Notes under the pieces: generated by a model | The model's input: only the letters and a program-made list of their open reading frames with translations | The model's database searches: none | What the model was told of the DNA's origin: nothing | Translations under genes and position numbers: made by a program | Part shown: piece by piece, positions 8,851 to 17,453 of the stretch | Layout of the letters: every line of letters begins with the position of its first letter | Position numbering within the stretch: the first letter of the stretch is position 1 | DNA from: a virus | Strand: one strand, 5' to 3' | DNA: 64,000 nt | Virus record (IMG/VR): IMGVR_UViG_3300013014_000024 | Location: 33,695 to 97,694 of that record

Positions 8851-9045
8851 TTATAACTCAATATAATATTCAATATCAGATATTATTGTTTTATCTATTG
8901 GATATATTGCAACTTCTCTAAAATTAAGACTTTCTTTTTGATAAATCAAAAAATGGTAACATCCATTACTAATTTTAAATTCTTCCGCAATAACTTCTTT
9001 AATTGGCCATTGAGACCCCATTACTTCAATATGGTATTTATTCAT
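8851..9045 (-). CDS. Small hypothetical protein
   Basis: 64 residues, mixed alpha/beta character, without recognised motifs. It overlaps the end of the upstream gene by 4 nt (ATGA-type coupling), which supports it being translated. Confidence 0.65.
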   Translation of the reverse strand: MNKYHIEVMGSQWPIKEVIAEEFKISNGCYHFLIYQKESLNFREVAIYPIDKTIISDIEYYIEL

Positions 9046-9413
9046 AATTTTTGTTTTACTATTTCAATCAACTTTTTTAAGCAAGCAAGTTCTGCTTGTT
9101 CGTAGGTTTCATACTCATCAATACTAAAATTTTCAACTGATGAATATACAATGGCAACATATTTTTTATTATGTTGAATTGTTGAATCAAACTTATACTT
9201 CTCTCTAAACCATCTAAATGCTTGTTGGTATAGTGGTGCTTTTGTATTTTTTGCGGGTATAATTGAATTTCCAACCCATTTCCATCCATTTTCAGACGTT
9301 GAAGGGAAAGTTATGGTTAAATTATTATCTTCATAATACCCAAAGCATGGTTCATCAAACCCTAAACCTTTAAGAGATAATGATTGTTCGTATGGGACAA
9401 ATTCTTTATCCAT
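9042..9413 (-). CDS. Hypothetical protein, 123 aa
   Basis: Not recognised. It contains LTITFPSTSENGWKWVG, followed by AFRWFREKYKFDSTIQ. The C terminus is helical and Glu-rich (YETYEQAELACLKKLIEIV), a pattern seen in small proteins described as accessory in phage genomes. It lies 5 nt after the phosphoesterase gene on the same strand. Confidence 0.7.
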   Translation of the reverse strand: MDKEFVPYEQSLSLKGLGFDEPCFGYYEDNNLTITFPSTSENGWKWVGNSIIPAKNTKAPLYQQAFRWFREKYKFDSTIQHNKKYVAIVYSSVENFSIDEYETYEQAELACLKKLIEIVKQKL

Positions 9414-9418
9414 TTTTA

Positions 9419-10087
9419 TTATTTTGAGTTTAACAATCTTTCAACATGGTGGTCTTCTGGCATTTCAGACAATTTTTCTCTATGTCTCAACAAAGGAACA
9501 ACTTCTCTATACACATTATAAGGTCTGAACTCAGGATGACCATCCATACCCACGTCCATTCTTTGTCCCCTACCAAACCTCATATGAGTTGGCAAATGGC
9601 AGTGTCCGTGTAAGTGCATTACACCCTTATTAAGACCATCCCAAGAACTTATGGGATAATGCATCAAACGGAACTTAAATTGTCCCATTTCAAGTGTATT
9701 GTAGTGTGAAACGGATTTAAACAAACCCTGGCTACCTTGCCTATTGTTTTCTATGTGGTGGTCGTGGTTCCCCAATACCAAATGTATGTTCTTACATACC
9801 AATCTATCCCAAAATTCACGTATTTGCTCAAATCCACCGAAAGACCAGTCACCAAGATGTATCAATATATCATCTTGTTCAACAACTTCATTTATGTTAT
9901 TGACTATGGCGGCATTCATTTTTTCTACAGTAGCAAAATCACGAGTTTGAGATATGGGAACTTGTCCGTCTTGAGTTCTCCAAGCGGTTGTACCACGACA
10001 TATGTTATTATGGGAAAAGTGAGTATCGGAGGTTATCCATACATTAACTTCTGGTACATTTTTTGTATCTACAGGTATCTTTATCAT
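9419..10087 (-). CDS. Calcineurin-like metallophosphoesterase
   Basis: All metal-binding motifs are present: DTH at 21-23, GDWSFGG at 79-85, GNHDHH at 106-111 and HGHCHLP near 155. Enzymes of this fold cleave phosphodiesters or phosphomonoesters with two metal ions. The family is common in phages, and the substrate cannot be read from sequence. A host-type -7 element TATCTTTG (10092-10099, minus strand) ends 4 nt before the ATG, which implies an early, nearly leaderless message. Confidence 0.9.
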   Translation of the reverse strand: MIKIPVDTKNVPEVNVWITSDTHFSHNNICRGTTAWRTQDGQVPISQTRDFATVEKMNAAIVNNINEVVEQDDILIHLGDWSFGGFEQIREFWDRLVCKNIHLVLGNHDHHIENNRQGSQGLFKSVSHYNTLEMGQFKFRLMHYPISSWDGLNKGVMHLHGHCHLPTHMRFGRGQRMDVGMDGHPEFRPYNVYREVVPLLRHREKLSEMPEDHHVERLLNSK

Positions 10088-10104
10088 GACACAAAGATAA
10101 AAAA

Positions 10105-10362
10105 TTATTTCATTGTAACCAAAAAAACTGCATTCTGTTCTCCGGCATGAAGACCTAAAATATTGTAGTCATAATATTCTTCTGCCTCTTGCTCGGTCAT
10201 TAAATCTCTTTCTTGTAAAATTTGTAAAATCTTGGATTTACAATATAATATTCTTGGAGAATTACCAAACTCCTCTACTATACCGACAATTGCGTCTTCT
10301 AATCCGTCTAACATTATTGCACCTTCGCAATAAGATTCTATATCGTAGTTATTGATTATCAT
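10105..10362 (-). CDS. Conserved small phage protein of unknown function
   Basis: 85 residues with GLEDAIVGIVEEFGNSPRIL, then KILQILQERDLMTEQEAEEYYDYNILGLHAGEQ. This combination is familiar from many tailed phages, but no function is known. The ATG follows a long hairpin and T-run on the same strand (10374-10442), which may attenuate its transcription. Confidence 0.8.
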   Translation of the reverse strand: MIINNYDIESYCEGAIMLDGLEDAIVGIVEEFGNSPRILYCKSKILQILQERDLMTEQEAEEYYDYNILGLHAGEQNAVFLVTMK

Positions 10363-10373
10363 AATAAAAAAAA

Positions 10374-10443
10374 AACAAGTGAATTCAAAAATAAGATAAG
10401 TAAATTACCAAGATACTACCAAGAAATTTGAATTTCACTTGTT
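10374..10443 (-). promoter_or_regulatory. Terminator-like long hairpin directly upstream of a start codon
   Basis: ACAAGTGAATTCAAA is matched by TTTGAATTTCACTTGT 38 nt further on (one bulge). Read on the minus strand, the stem is followed at once by a run of ten T and then ATTATG, the start of the gene ending at 10105. This looks like an intrinsic terminator placed as an attenuator, or the 3' end of a short ncRNA of about 70 nt. Confidence 0.6.
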
Positions 10444-10500
10444 ATACACAATATTAGTTATTTTATTCCATTACGTCAATATTTATTAAAAACATTTAAT

Positions 10501-11631
10501 ATGAAACAATGGTCAATAGGATTAATGTCTAACGATGAAAAAAGAAACATCTTAGACCAACATAAAACTCTATACGATGGTTACAGAACCATGCAACCTC
10601 AAGTGTCAAATACACAACCACTTTATACTCAAGATTTTGCTAACGATAAAGTTGGTGTAACCGTAACTAATAAAGGCGATGTTAAGAGATACACGAATAT
10701 GGGTATTAACGAACAAGTTAAAAAAGAATCAATGTGTTCTGAGTGCGGAGGAATGGTATATGAAGGTGAATGTATGGAATGTGGTTATGGGGGTAGAGGA
10801 ATGGGAGAAGAAATGGGAGAGGAGACACAACAAGTTAAAAACTTAAAAAAAGTTTATGATATAGACAAAAATAATAAGTTTGATTACGTTGAAGGTGAAA
10901 TTGATGAGCTTAGCTCAAGTGAGCTTAAAAGAGGTAAAAAATATAAATATAAACACCCTGAATTTGACGATGATTTAGAATATGAAGATGAGTTTGAAGA
11001 TAAACATGGAGGTGATACCATGTATAAATTCAAATCAAAAGATAATACAACACACATGATGCCAAATAAATCTATTGAATACTTTATGGGTGATTTGGAC
11101 GAAGATGATGCTTTTGATGCAGACGCTTTACAAAATTTGACAGGTCAGGAAGCTCCACATATGTCAGATGATATGGCTCCTGATGGAATGGATGATGACA
11201 GCGATAACGATAGAAAAATGATGGCGGATGGAGAAATGGAAGAAACATATCAAGGAAATCCTTACGATAATAGAGAAAGAGCATATACTTTCACATCCAA
11301 AGGACCAAAAGATAGTGGAGATACATATTCAATCAAAGCCGATGATATGGACTTGGATGATTCTGAAATTGAAAGACCATTTAATTTTTCATCAAATGGA
11401 GCGGTAAGAGAATTTGACCAAATGGAATCTGCCTTTGATGATGAGGATGATGATTTGGCAATTTTAGATTATAATCAAGATGAAGAAGATGATTATGATG
11501 ATAATGATTCTTGGGAAGAAATTACTTCTGACAAAGATTCATTAGACATTGATGACGATATCAGAGAAAGTGTAAATAAACAAAAAGGTCTGATTTTAGA
11601 GATGATGAATAGAATGAAAGGAAGAAATTAA
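10501..11631 (+). CDS. Acidic protein with zinc ribbon, probable virion or head-assembly protein
   Basis: 376 residues, strongly acidic in the second half (runs of D and E). N-terminal LMSNDEKRNILDQHKTLYDGY is followed near residue 78 by a zinc ribbon (CSECGGMVYEGECMECGY). The C terminus RESVNKQKGLILEMMNRMKGR is amphipathic. TATTTAT (10480-10486) is 14 nt before the ATG. The composition resembles the scaffold-like genes in the head cluster, so a structural role is inferred. Confidence 0.8.
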   Translation: MKQWSIGLMSNDEKRNILDQHKTLYDGYRTMQPQVSNTQPLYTQDFANDKVGVTVTNKGDVKRYTNMGINEQVKKESMCSECGGMVYEGECMECGYGGRGMGEEMGEETQQVKNLKKVYDIDKNNKFDYVEGEIDELSSSELKRGKKYKYKHPEFDDDLEYEDEFEDKHGGDTMYKFKSKDNTTHMMPNKSIEYFMGDLDEDDAFDADALQNLTGQEAPHMSDDMAPDGMDDDSDNDRKMMADGEMEETYQGNPYDNRERAYTFTSKGPKDSGDTYSIKADDMDLDDSEIERPFNFSSNGAVREFDQMESAFDDEDDDLAILDYNQDEEDDYDDNDSWEEITSDKDSLDIDDDIRESVNKQKGLILEMMNRMKGRN

Positions 11632-11635
11632 AAAT

Positions 11636-11664
11636 AAATCCCCTATAAATTAGGGGATTTTTTT
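11636..11664 (+). terminator. Rho-independent terminator
   Basis: AAATCCCC and GGGGATTT pair around a 9-nt loop and are followed by TTTT. It lies directly after the acidic zinc-ribbon gene. Confidence 0.85.
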
Positions 11665-11715
11665 GTTATATATGGATTTTCATCTTTTTTAAGATATTTC
11701 TTAATAAAAAAGTTT

Positions 11716-12009
11716 ATGGAAATCAAAGAAGTAGTTAATTATTTTCTTAATTCTGACAAGAATATTTTAGAGGTTACTTTCAGAACAATAGAAGATGATG
11801 AAGAAAATGTTAGAATAGATAATATTGATTATAACCTTGTTGAAGAATATGGATATGAATTAGAATCATTCTCTTTATTTGATGAAGACGAAGATAGTGA
11901 AGAATATAATGAAGATATTGTAGAACTAGATGAAGATGATTTAATTTCATTTTTAAATGAATACTATGAAGTTAATCCAAAGGCAATACCAAAATCCGAA
12001 CCTTATTAA
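11716..12009 (+). CDS. Small, very acidic hypothetical protein
   Basis: 97 residues, about one third Asp/Glu (LFDEDEDSEEYNEDIVELDEDD is the extreme section, shown here across its acidic core). No recognised domain. Acidic phage proteins often mimic DNA or act in scaffolding; nothing distinguishes these here. A variant heptamer (GATATTTCT) lies about 17 nt upstream. Confidence 0.7.
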   Translation: MEIKEVVNYFLNSDKNILEVTFRTIEDDEENVRIDNIDYNLVEEYGYELESFSLFDEDEDSEEYNEDIVELDEDDLISFLNEYYEVNPKAIPKSEPY

Positions 12010-12029
12010 CATATGAAGTATTTATTATC

Positions 12030-12272
12030 ATGGAACTAAATGTAGACACGTTAATTTTAATATACGAGAAATATACCTCTTCTAAAAAAGTAGAAGTAGA
12101 TGAGCAAGACGCCGCCGCAGCAGGTGCAAGTACAGGTGGAGCATCAGCAAGTAGTGTACCTAAATGGGCTGATTTATACTCAATAAAAAGAGGTAAAGGT
12201 AATATGCTTGGTAAAGCTGGTGAAAAATGGAGTACTGGACTAAATAGAGGACTTGCCAATCAGATTTGGTAA
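12030..12272 (+). CDS. Small protein with Ala/Gly/Ser linker
   Basis: 80 residues: a helical start (MELNVDTLILIYEKYTSSKK), a low-complexity DAAAAGASTGGASAS section, then VPKWADLYSIKRGKGNMLGK and a basic end. Not recognised, although the second half looks well conserved in character. TATTTAT (12019-12025) is 4 nt before the ATG, so it is probably a late gene. Confidence 0.75.
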   Translation: MELNVDTLILIYEKYTSSKKVEVDEQDAAAAGASTGGASASSVPKWADLYSIKRGKGNMLGKAGEKWSTGLNRGLANQIW

Positions 12273-12456
12273 TCAACTTAAGTTCGTAATCCAAATTGTT
12301 ATTTATTAAGTTTGTTCTTGATAAAACTCTACAAACAATTTCATCTTCTTCATCGGTTGGGATTTGAGAATTAAAAACTTTGAGTAGTGCTCGGGAAAAA
12401 ACTTTACCATCTTTCAAAGATTGTACTTTTATTGTACCTGTTGTCATTTTTTTCAT
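12160..12456 (-). CDS. Hypothetical protein, C-terminal part uncertain
   Basis: The first 60 residues (MKKMTTGTIKVQSLKDGKVF onward to LKLITKSDW) fill the gap between two plus-strand genes and look like real beta-rich protein. The last 35 are antisense to the gene at 12030 and have a composition (QYSIFHQLYQAYYLYLF) that looks accidental. A start-proximal CATCTTTA lies 4 nt before the ATG, an imperfect match to the -7 element. The gene may have lost its natural stop. Confidence 0.45.
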   Translation of the reverse strand: MKKMTTGTIKVQSLKDGKVFSRALLKVFNSQIPTDEEDEIVCRVLSRTNLINNNLDYELKLITKSDWQVLYLVQYSIFHQLYQAYYLYLFLLSINQPI

Positions 12457-12504
12457 GATGTAAAGATGATGTTTAATTTTGAAAAAAACAAATATTTATA
12501 AAAA

Positions 12505-13362
12505 ATGAACAAAAATTATCTATTATATAAAGAAACGGAAAGAATAAAAGTTTTAATGTCCGAACAAATATTTTTGGGTGGTCCTACAATTGGGTTTTCA
12601 CCTAAAAATGCCGTAAAAACTATTGACTGGATGAAAACTTGGAACAAGCATGATTGGTTGTCATTTATTGAAGTTACAAGTGGTATATTAGGGATGGTAC
12701 CTACTCCCGCAACTCCAATTTTAATGTTTATATCCACAGCTGCGGCGGTATCAAATGCAACAGGATATTGGAAAGAGGGTCATCATTTTGAGGCTGGTTT
12801 AATATTATCATTTAGTCTTTTAAGTACGGGAGTACTAATTAATCTTTTGAAGAATTCTGAAATTTTTATGAAATTGGGAGCAAAGGGTAGTACGGAGTTA
12901 ATTGAGAATGTGGCATCTGGAACCGCATCAAGGGCCGAACAAGAAATGGCTAAGAAATTGGTTAAAGAAATTACTCCAGTTGCGGATAAATTAGCAAAGG
13001 AAACTTCGAAAGAAATTGTTAAAAGATTTATTGCTGAATTACCTAAAAAAAGTTTGATAGAACTTATAAAAATTTTAAGAGGTATATCTAAATTAGGTAT
13101 CTACGGAATAAAAGAGGGTGTTGTGATTGCCGGAACTTTCATAACTTATGATAAAATGTATAGGGCTCTTAATTATAAAAACGAAAAAAATTTATCTGAA
13201 AGAGATAAAAACCAATTGGTCAATTTGTATCAGTTGATTTTTAATAATCAAGATGAAATACAACAATCTATGTTAAGGGAAGTAAAAAAAGCACAACCAA
13301 AACTTTTTGAAAATCCTGATACCATCATACATAATGACACAACATTTAAAATCACATTTTAA
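12505..13362 (+). CDS. Virion-tagged hydrophobic protein
   Basis: The N terminus MNKNYLLYKETERIKVLMSE fits the shared tag (amphipathic helix ending in LxxE/MSE). Several hydrophobic, Gly/Ala-rich segments follow (around 57-85, 93-112 and 190-215) that could cross a membrane. It is the first of three consecutive genes of similar style. TATTTAT (12493-12499) is 5 nt before the ATG. An ejected inner-virion or pore-forming role is an inference. Confidence 0.8.
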   Translation: MNKNYLLYKETERIKVLMSEQIFLGGPTIGFSPKNAVKTIDWMKTWNKHDWLSFIEVTSGILGMVPTPATPILMFISTAAAVSNATGYWKEGHHFEAGLILSFSLLSTGVLINLLKNSEIFMKLGAKGSTELIENVASGTASRAEQEMAKKLVKEITPVADKLAKETSKEIVKRFIAELPKKSLIELIKILRGISKLGIYGIKEGVVIAGTFITYDKMYRALNYKNEKNLSERDKNQLVNLYQLIFNNQDEIQQSMLREVKKAQPKLFENPDTIIHNDTTFKITF

Positions 13363-13371
13363 AAAAAAAAT

Positions 13372-14724
13372 ATGGAAAAAAAACTGATTACAGAAGTAGA
13401 AAAAATTAAAAAAATGATGGGATTATTATTAGAAAATACAGGATTTTTTAATGGGATTACTGATGATATGGTGAAAGATATAATGTCAATATCTAAAGTA
13501 AGAGGTTTTAAATCTTGGTTTAAACAAAAGGATGTAAACCTTATGAAGGACCTTGAAAAACTTGAAGGAATTACAAGTGGTAAAATAAAATTAGATACAC
13601 CGGCAGATGTGGCCGCAAAGGACGGAATTATTAAAAGATTAATTCAAAATGAAGCTATCGCGGATTATTTGATACCAGAATTGTTAACCAAACATTTACC
13701 GACATTTAATAATATGAATTTAATCAAAGATGCAATCAAAAAAAACATTAAAAGTGGTGTAAAACCAAATGTCATTCTTAACGGAATACCAAACATAGTT
13801 CGAGTAAGATTTCCGCAAACCGATGATATAGTTAAAAAATATATCGTAAATGACCTGAAAAATTATACGGTATATATTACTGATTATATACCTGGTTCTG
13901 AATTTTTAAGTTCAAAATGGGGAAAACTTAAACAAGGTTGGTCAATTGGTAAAGACGCTAAATCAGGTGGATTAGCGGGAACAAAAAGTTTAATTGTGAG
14001 GGTACCACCAATCAACTTTATAACAAAAGCAAGTGATAAATATTTCAAAACTTCTTTTAGAAAAAAATTGAACGAAGAAGAAGTAGAAATAGTTCGTAGA
14101 TTTTTTTTGACTGGAGTTGCAGATTACCCATTATTAAGGAGGGTTTTTAAATCTTACGGTTTTGTTGGTGCAACAGGAAACTTAGCCAGACAACTTGTAA
14201 AAAAAATAGCTTATTTAACACTTGTTAAATCGGCTTTAAATTTTTTGTACCAATCATTAGTTGATAATAAAGATAATCTTTCGGAATATGATGAAGAGAA
14301 TATGCACTGGTTTTTTGTAGTTTGTTATAGATTAGTTCATTCTATTGAATTTCCATCTTTAGGATGGGTAAGTCCGGCGGGTTGGCTTGCAGGTCTTTTA
14401 GGTTTTACACTTAAACCCGCTGTTTATGGTAAGGGTAGAGATGCGATGTTGAAAGAATTTGAAAACTATTTGAAAGGAGGAAATGAAAAAAATTATCCTA
14501 AACTTTGGCATGGATATAAACTCAGTGATATTTATCAAGCAATTATGAATAGTATAAATTCGGAAATAGAAAAAATAGATGTAGAAATAAAACAACTTGA
14601 ATCTGGTAAAAATATAGAACCACAAACTTTATCAAGACACGGAGTTAGGATAAATAATAATTCAAAACAAAAGACTAATGATGACGATGCAATAAATAAT
14701 ACTCCAGGTTGGAAGAAAAAATAA
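13372..14724 (+). CDS. Virion-tagged protein, 450 aa
   Basis: Begins MEKKLITEVEKIKKMMGLLL, another copy of the tag, and follows the previous gene by 9 nt. The middle contains hydrophobic WVSPAGWLAGLLGFTL. The C terminus is low-complexity (NNSKQKTNDDDAINN). No enzyme motif is seen. It is probably co-transcribed with its neighbours and packaged with them, but this is inferred from the tag and position only. Confidence 0.8.
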   Translation: MEKKLITEVEKIKKMMGLLLENTGFFNGITDDMVKDIMSISKVRGFKSWFKQKDVNLMKDLEKLEGITSGKIKLDTPADVAAKDGIIKRLIQNEAIADYLIPELLTKHLPTFNNMNLIKDAIKKNIKSGVKPNVILNGIPNIVRVRFPQTDDIVKKYIVNDLKNYTVYITDYIPGSEFLSSKWGKLKQGWSIGKDAKSGGLAGTKSLIVRVPPINFITKASDKYFKTSFRKKLNEEEVEIVRRFFLTGVADYPLLRRVFKSYGFVGATGNLARQLVKKIAYLTLVKSALNFLYQSLVDNKDNLSEYDEENMHWFFVVCYRLVHSIEFPSLGWVSPAGWLAGLLGFTLKPAVYGKGRDAMLKEFENYLKGGNEKNYPKLWHGYKLSDIYQAIMNSINSEIEKIDVEIKQLESGKNIEPQTLSRHGVRINNNSKQKTNDDDAINNTPGWKKK

Positions 14725-14731
14725 AATTAAA

Positions 14732-15943
14732 ATGAATAAATTTCAAGTTGGTAAATTATGGTATTCAATAGTTGCAAAGTTCCCAAACTTCATGACTCTA
14801 TCACAATTTGAAGATGGTATGAGTACAAAGGAAGGTAGAAAACAATTTTATGATAACCAAAAAGAAAGATTAAAAAAAAGAGGAATAGATTTAGGAAATG
14901 ATTACACTGCTTATGAAAAAAAATATGGAGGAGGTTCTCCAACACCTACACCATCTCCAACACCAGTAGCCAAAACAGTATGGTCTTGTATTGAAAAGTC
15001 AGAAGAAAAACATGGAGTTAAAGATGAATATAAAACAAAACCTGTTAACAATACACAAAAAAAAATGACCCAACCAAGTGGAAATATATTTTACTATAAT
15101 ATTGATTATACGTTTAAAATTGTGTTTAATGACGACAAAAAGAGTGAATTAGATGGTACATGGAAATGTGATGGAAATTCGGATTTTACAATACTAATGG
15201 ACACTGGGGAAACATTTACAAGTACAACAGGAAAATGGACAATACCTGAACAAAATAAAACATCATTTTTTGGAAAAAAACTAATTGAAGAAAACATTAA
15301 AAATAAAAATTTTTCATTTAAATCTTTAATTAAGAAACATATTGTTGAAACAAAAGAAAAAAAAGATTCCTCAATTATTGAAAATAACTTAATTAATTCA
15401 AGATTAAAATTTGTTTTAGGTAATGATGATTTTAACAAATTATCAGGACATAAAAAGGTTAAAGTTAGTTTTGAACTATTTGAAGAAATTTCAACTTTAT
15501 CAAATCAAGGATTCATTAATGAAGAAAATTTATTGAGTACATTTAAAGGTCTTTTTGGTAATGATGTACATTCTTTACCTGAAACTTTTTATAAACCTTG
15601 GATAGATACAGTTTTGAAAACTTTGAATATGAGTGATTCATATTTAAAAAAATATTTAATTTCACAATTAACAAAAAATCCATCCGAAGTTTGGAATTCT
15701 TTTGAAGATTGTGAAAAAATGACCAATATGGTTGCAAAGGCTCTATCAGAAACATTAATTTTCCACTTAAAAATGGATAAAGATTTTAGTAGTCTTTCAG
15801 AAATTAGAAATTCTTTGGAAGAAACTATGAGAGAAGAAGTATTTATTAATAAAATAGAAGACAAAATAAGTGATATGATTTGTTCCTCATTTGAGAAATA
15901 TTCATCAAAAGCTTCTAATGTTTTGGATAAGTTAAAACAATGA
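14732..15943 (+). CDS. Hypothetical structural-type protein with Pro/Thr linker
   Basis: 403 residues. The N-terminal 70 residues (YSIVAKFPNFMTLSQFEDGM onward) end in a PTPTPSPTP hinge. Then comes a beta-rich domain with WSCIEK and WKCDGNSDFTI, whose two cysteines could pair. A long helical C-terminal half contains KSLIKKHIVETKEKKD, similar to the tag motif but internal. It is the third gene of the operon starting at 12505 and ends at a terminator. Confidence 0.75.
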   Translation: MNKFQVGKLWYSIVAKFPNFMTLSQFEDGMSTKEGRKQFYDNQKERLKKRGIDLGNDYTAYEKKYGGGSPTPTPSPTPVAKTVWSCIEKSEEKHGVKDEYKTKPVNNTQKKMTQPSGNIFYYNIDYTFKIVFNDDKKSELDGTWKCDGNSDFTILMDTGETFTSTTGKWTIPEQNKTSFFGKKLIEENIKNKNFSFKSLIKKHIVETKEKKDSSIIENNLINSRLKFVLGNDDFNKLSGHKKVKVSFELFEEISTLSNQGFINEENLLSTFKGLFGNDVHSLPETFYKPWIDTVLKTLNMSDSYLKKYLISQLTKNPSEVWNSFEDCEKMTNMVAKALSETLIFHLKMDKDFSSLSEIRNSLEETMREEVFINKIEDKISDMICSSFEKYSSKASNVLDKLKQ

Positions 15944-16010
15944 TAAATCTCAGAGCTAATCGCTCTTTGACTATAAATTAGAAAACAAAAAGGGGGTGTT
16001 CTAAATTCTA

Positions 16011-16039
16011 AAAAGAAGGGTTATTTACCCTTCTTTTTT
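16011..16039. terminator. Bidirectional terminator between convergent genes
   Basis: AAGAAGGG and CCCTTCTT pair around TTATTTA, with A and T runs on the two sides. It overlaps the last codons of clpP on the minus strand and ends the plus-strand operon. Confidence 0.8.
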
Positions 16040-16701
16040 GTTTTAACAATCTCGTCAATAATTCCGTATTGAAGAGCTTCTTCAGCATCCAACCACAAAT
16101 CTCTTTGAGCATCATTCATAACTTGTTCTGTGGTTTTACCACAAAATTCACCCAAAAGGTCAAACAAAATCTTGTTTACTTTTTCCCACTCAATCATATT
16201 GATACGAGCGTCTTGAATGTTACCTCCAGTACCACCAGAACTTTGGTGTAACATCGTTTTAGAATATTTTAGAGAACTACGTTTTCCTTTGGTTCCCGCT
16301 CCGAGGAGAACCGAACCCATAGAAGCCGCCATACCCGTATTTACCGTTTTAATATCACAAGCGATATATTGCATTACATCTACCATAGACAATCCTGATT
16401 TAACACTACCACCAGGAGAGTCAATATGCATTGTGATATCTGTTTTGTCTGAAGAATCCAAGAACATTAACTGAGCCTGAACAACAGTTGACATCCTGTC
16501 ATCAACTTCACCCGCAACCCACAGCAAACGGTCTCTCATGAGACGTGAGAATATATCCATCTGAGTTACTCTCATTTCTCTTTCTTCCAAAATGTATGGA
16601 GTCATTGAGTTTTTAATGTGAGCTCCAACATAATGAAGGTCAAGTGAGTTTTTCCCAAGATGTTTTGTGTAATAACTTTGAAATTCATTTCCCAAATTCA
16701 T
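16021..16701 (-). CDS. clpP: ATP-dependent Clp protease proteolytic subunit
   Basis: Serine peptidase that forms a barrel and degrades proteins fed by a Clp ATPase. The catalytic triad is visible: Ser127 in GMAASMGSVLL, His152 in TMLHQSSGG, Asp201 in QRDLWLDAEEAL. HIDSPGGSV is the family signature. Length (226) is normal for ClpP, with about 25 extra residues at the N terminus. A host-type TACCTTTG (16716-16723, minus strand) lies 14 nt upstream. A ClpC-like ATPase is encoded at 36720-38732. Confidence 0.95.
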   Translation of the reverse strand: MNLGNEFQSYYTKHLGKNSLDLHYVGAHIKNSMTPYILEEREMRVTQMDIFSRLMRDRLLWVAGEVDDRMSTVVQAQLMFLDSSDKTDITMHIDSPGGSVKSGLSMVDVMQYIACDIKTVNTGMAASMGSVLLGAGTKGKRSSLKYSKTMLHQSSGGTGGNIQDARINMIEWEKVNKILFDLLGEFCGKTTEQVMNDAQRDLWLDAEEALQYGIIDEIVKTKKKGK

Positions 16702-16733
16702 AATTTATATTTTATCAAAGGTATAAAAAATAA

Positions 16734-17222
16734 TTAATTAAAAAAACTCTTTTGGAGGTCATCCCAAACATTTTGTAAAACATAATTATCGTTCATAATA
16801 GTAGGAACAAATGGTATGTGGTTCATTTTCATTTTGGCTTCTTCAGGAGTTCTATTTGCCTTTTTCAGATTACAACTGAAACAAGATGTTACCAGATTTT
16901 CCCAAGTATTTGCACCTCCTCTTGATTTAGGTATTACATGGTCAAGTGTTAATGATTTTTTTGACCCACAATAAACACATTCGTATCCATCTCTTTTATA
17001 AATCCTTGTTCTGTTTGCTCTATACGCTCTTTTATGAAACTTAATATATGTCAATAATCTTATAACTATTGGTCTCACATATTTCTTAACCCCACTAATC
17101 ATATCTTTCATGTCCGATTTAATAATTTCGGCTTTACCTTTATAAACAAGGTTAAATCCCCTCTGTATTGTTGTTACATTGATTGGGCTATAGTCAAAAT
17201 TTAATACAAGTACTTGTTCCAT
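16734..17222 (-). CDS. HNH endonuclease
   Basis: 162 residues. The HNH core is CVYCGSKKSLTLDHVIPKSR with GGANTWENLVTSCFSCNLKK: two CxxC zinc pairs, the catalytic His in LDHV and the Asn in WENL. The N-terminal 70 residues (VLNFDYSPINVTTIQRGFNL) are typical of a widespread bacterial and phage HNH group, not of intron-borne homing enzymes. It may process phage DNA or attack competitors. It lies 32 nt upstream of clpP on the same strand. Confidence 0.88.
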   Translation of the reverse strand: MEQVLVLNFDYSPINVTTIQRGFNLVYKGKAEIIKSDMKDMISGVKKYVRPIVIRLLTYIKFHKRAYRANRTRIYKRDGYECVYCGSKKSLTLDHVIPKSRGGANTWENLVTSCFSCNLKKANRTPEEAKMKMNHIPFVPTIMNDNYVLQNVWDDLQKSFFN

Positions 17223-17251
17223 TTTGATAAAAATAAAGTTTATTTTTGAAT

Positions 17252-17280
17252 AAAAAAAGGGTCAGATAATTCCGACCCAA
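17252..17280 (-). terminator. Rho-independent terminator, minus strand
   Basis: GGGTC and GACCC pair around a 10-nt loop. On the minus strand the stem is followed by seven T. It ends the 30-codon gene 17298-17390. Confidence 0.75.
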
Positions 17281-17297
17281 TTTTTAATATATCACTT

Positions 17298-17390
17298 TTA
17301 ACAATAGTTTATGGTTCGGGACTTTCCACGTCTCGTATTAACCAAGTTCTCATACGTAATCATCATATCCAAAAGACTACATTTTATCAT
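17298..17390 (-). CDS. Short gene, 30 aa, with its own promoter and terminator
   Basis: ATG at 17390 is preceded at exactly 4 nt by TATTTAT (17395-17401, minus strand), the pattern of other phage genes. It encodes MIKCSLLDMMITYENLVNTR followed by ten more basic and polar residues ending INYC, stops at 17298 and is followed 18 nt later by a terminator. The full unit of promoter, frame and terminator is why it is called. Function is unknown; being basic, it could bind nucleic acid. Confidence 0.55.
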   Translation of the reverse strand: MIKCSLLDMMITYENLVNTRRGKSRTINYC

Positions 17391-17435
17391 AACAATAAAT
17401 ATCCAAAATATTTTTGGAAAATCAAAATAGTTTAT

Positions 17436-17443
17436 TACATTTG
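17436..17443 (+). promoter_or_regulatory. Host-type -7 promoter element for the split tRNA
   Basis: TACATTTG fits the Bacteroidota consensus TAnnTTTG and lies 10 nt before the first tRNA base at 17454. Confidence 0.6.
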
Positions 17444-17453
17444 TAATCAATTA

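Noticed and set aside
9737-10150. Plus-strand ORFs opposite the phosphoesterase gene
   Set aside because: The minus-strand frame has all metallophosphoesterase motifs; the opposite frames have no motif or promoter.
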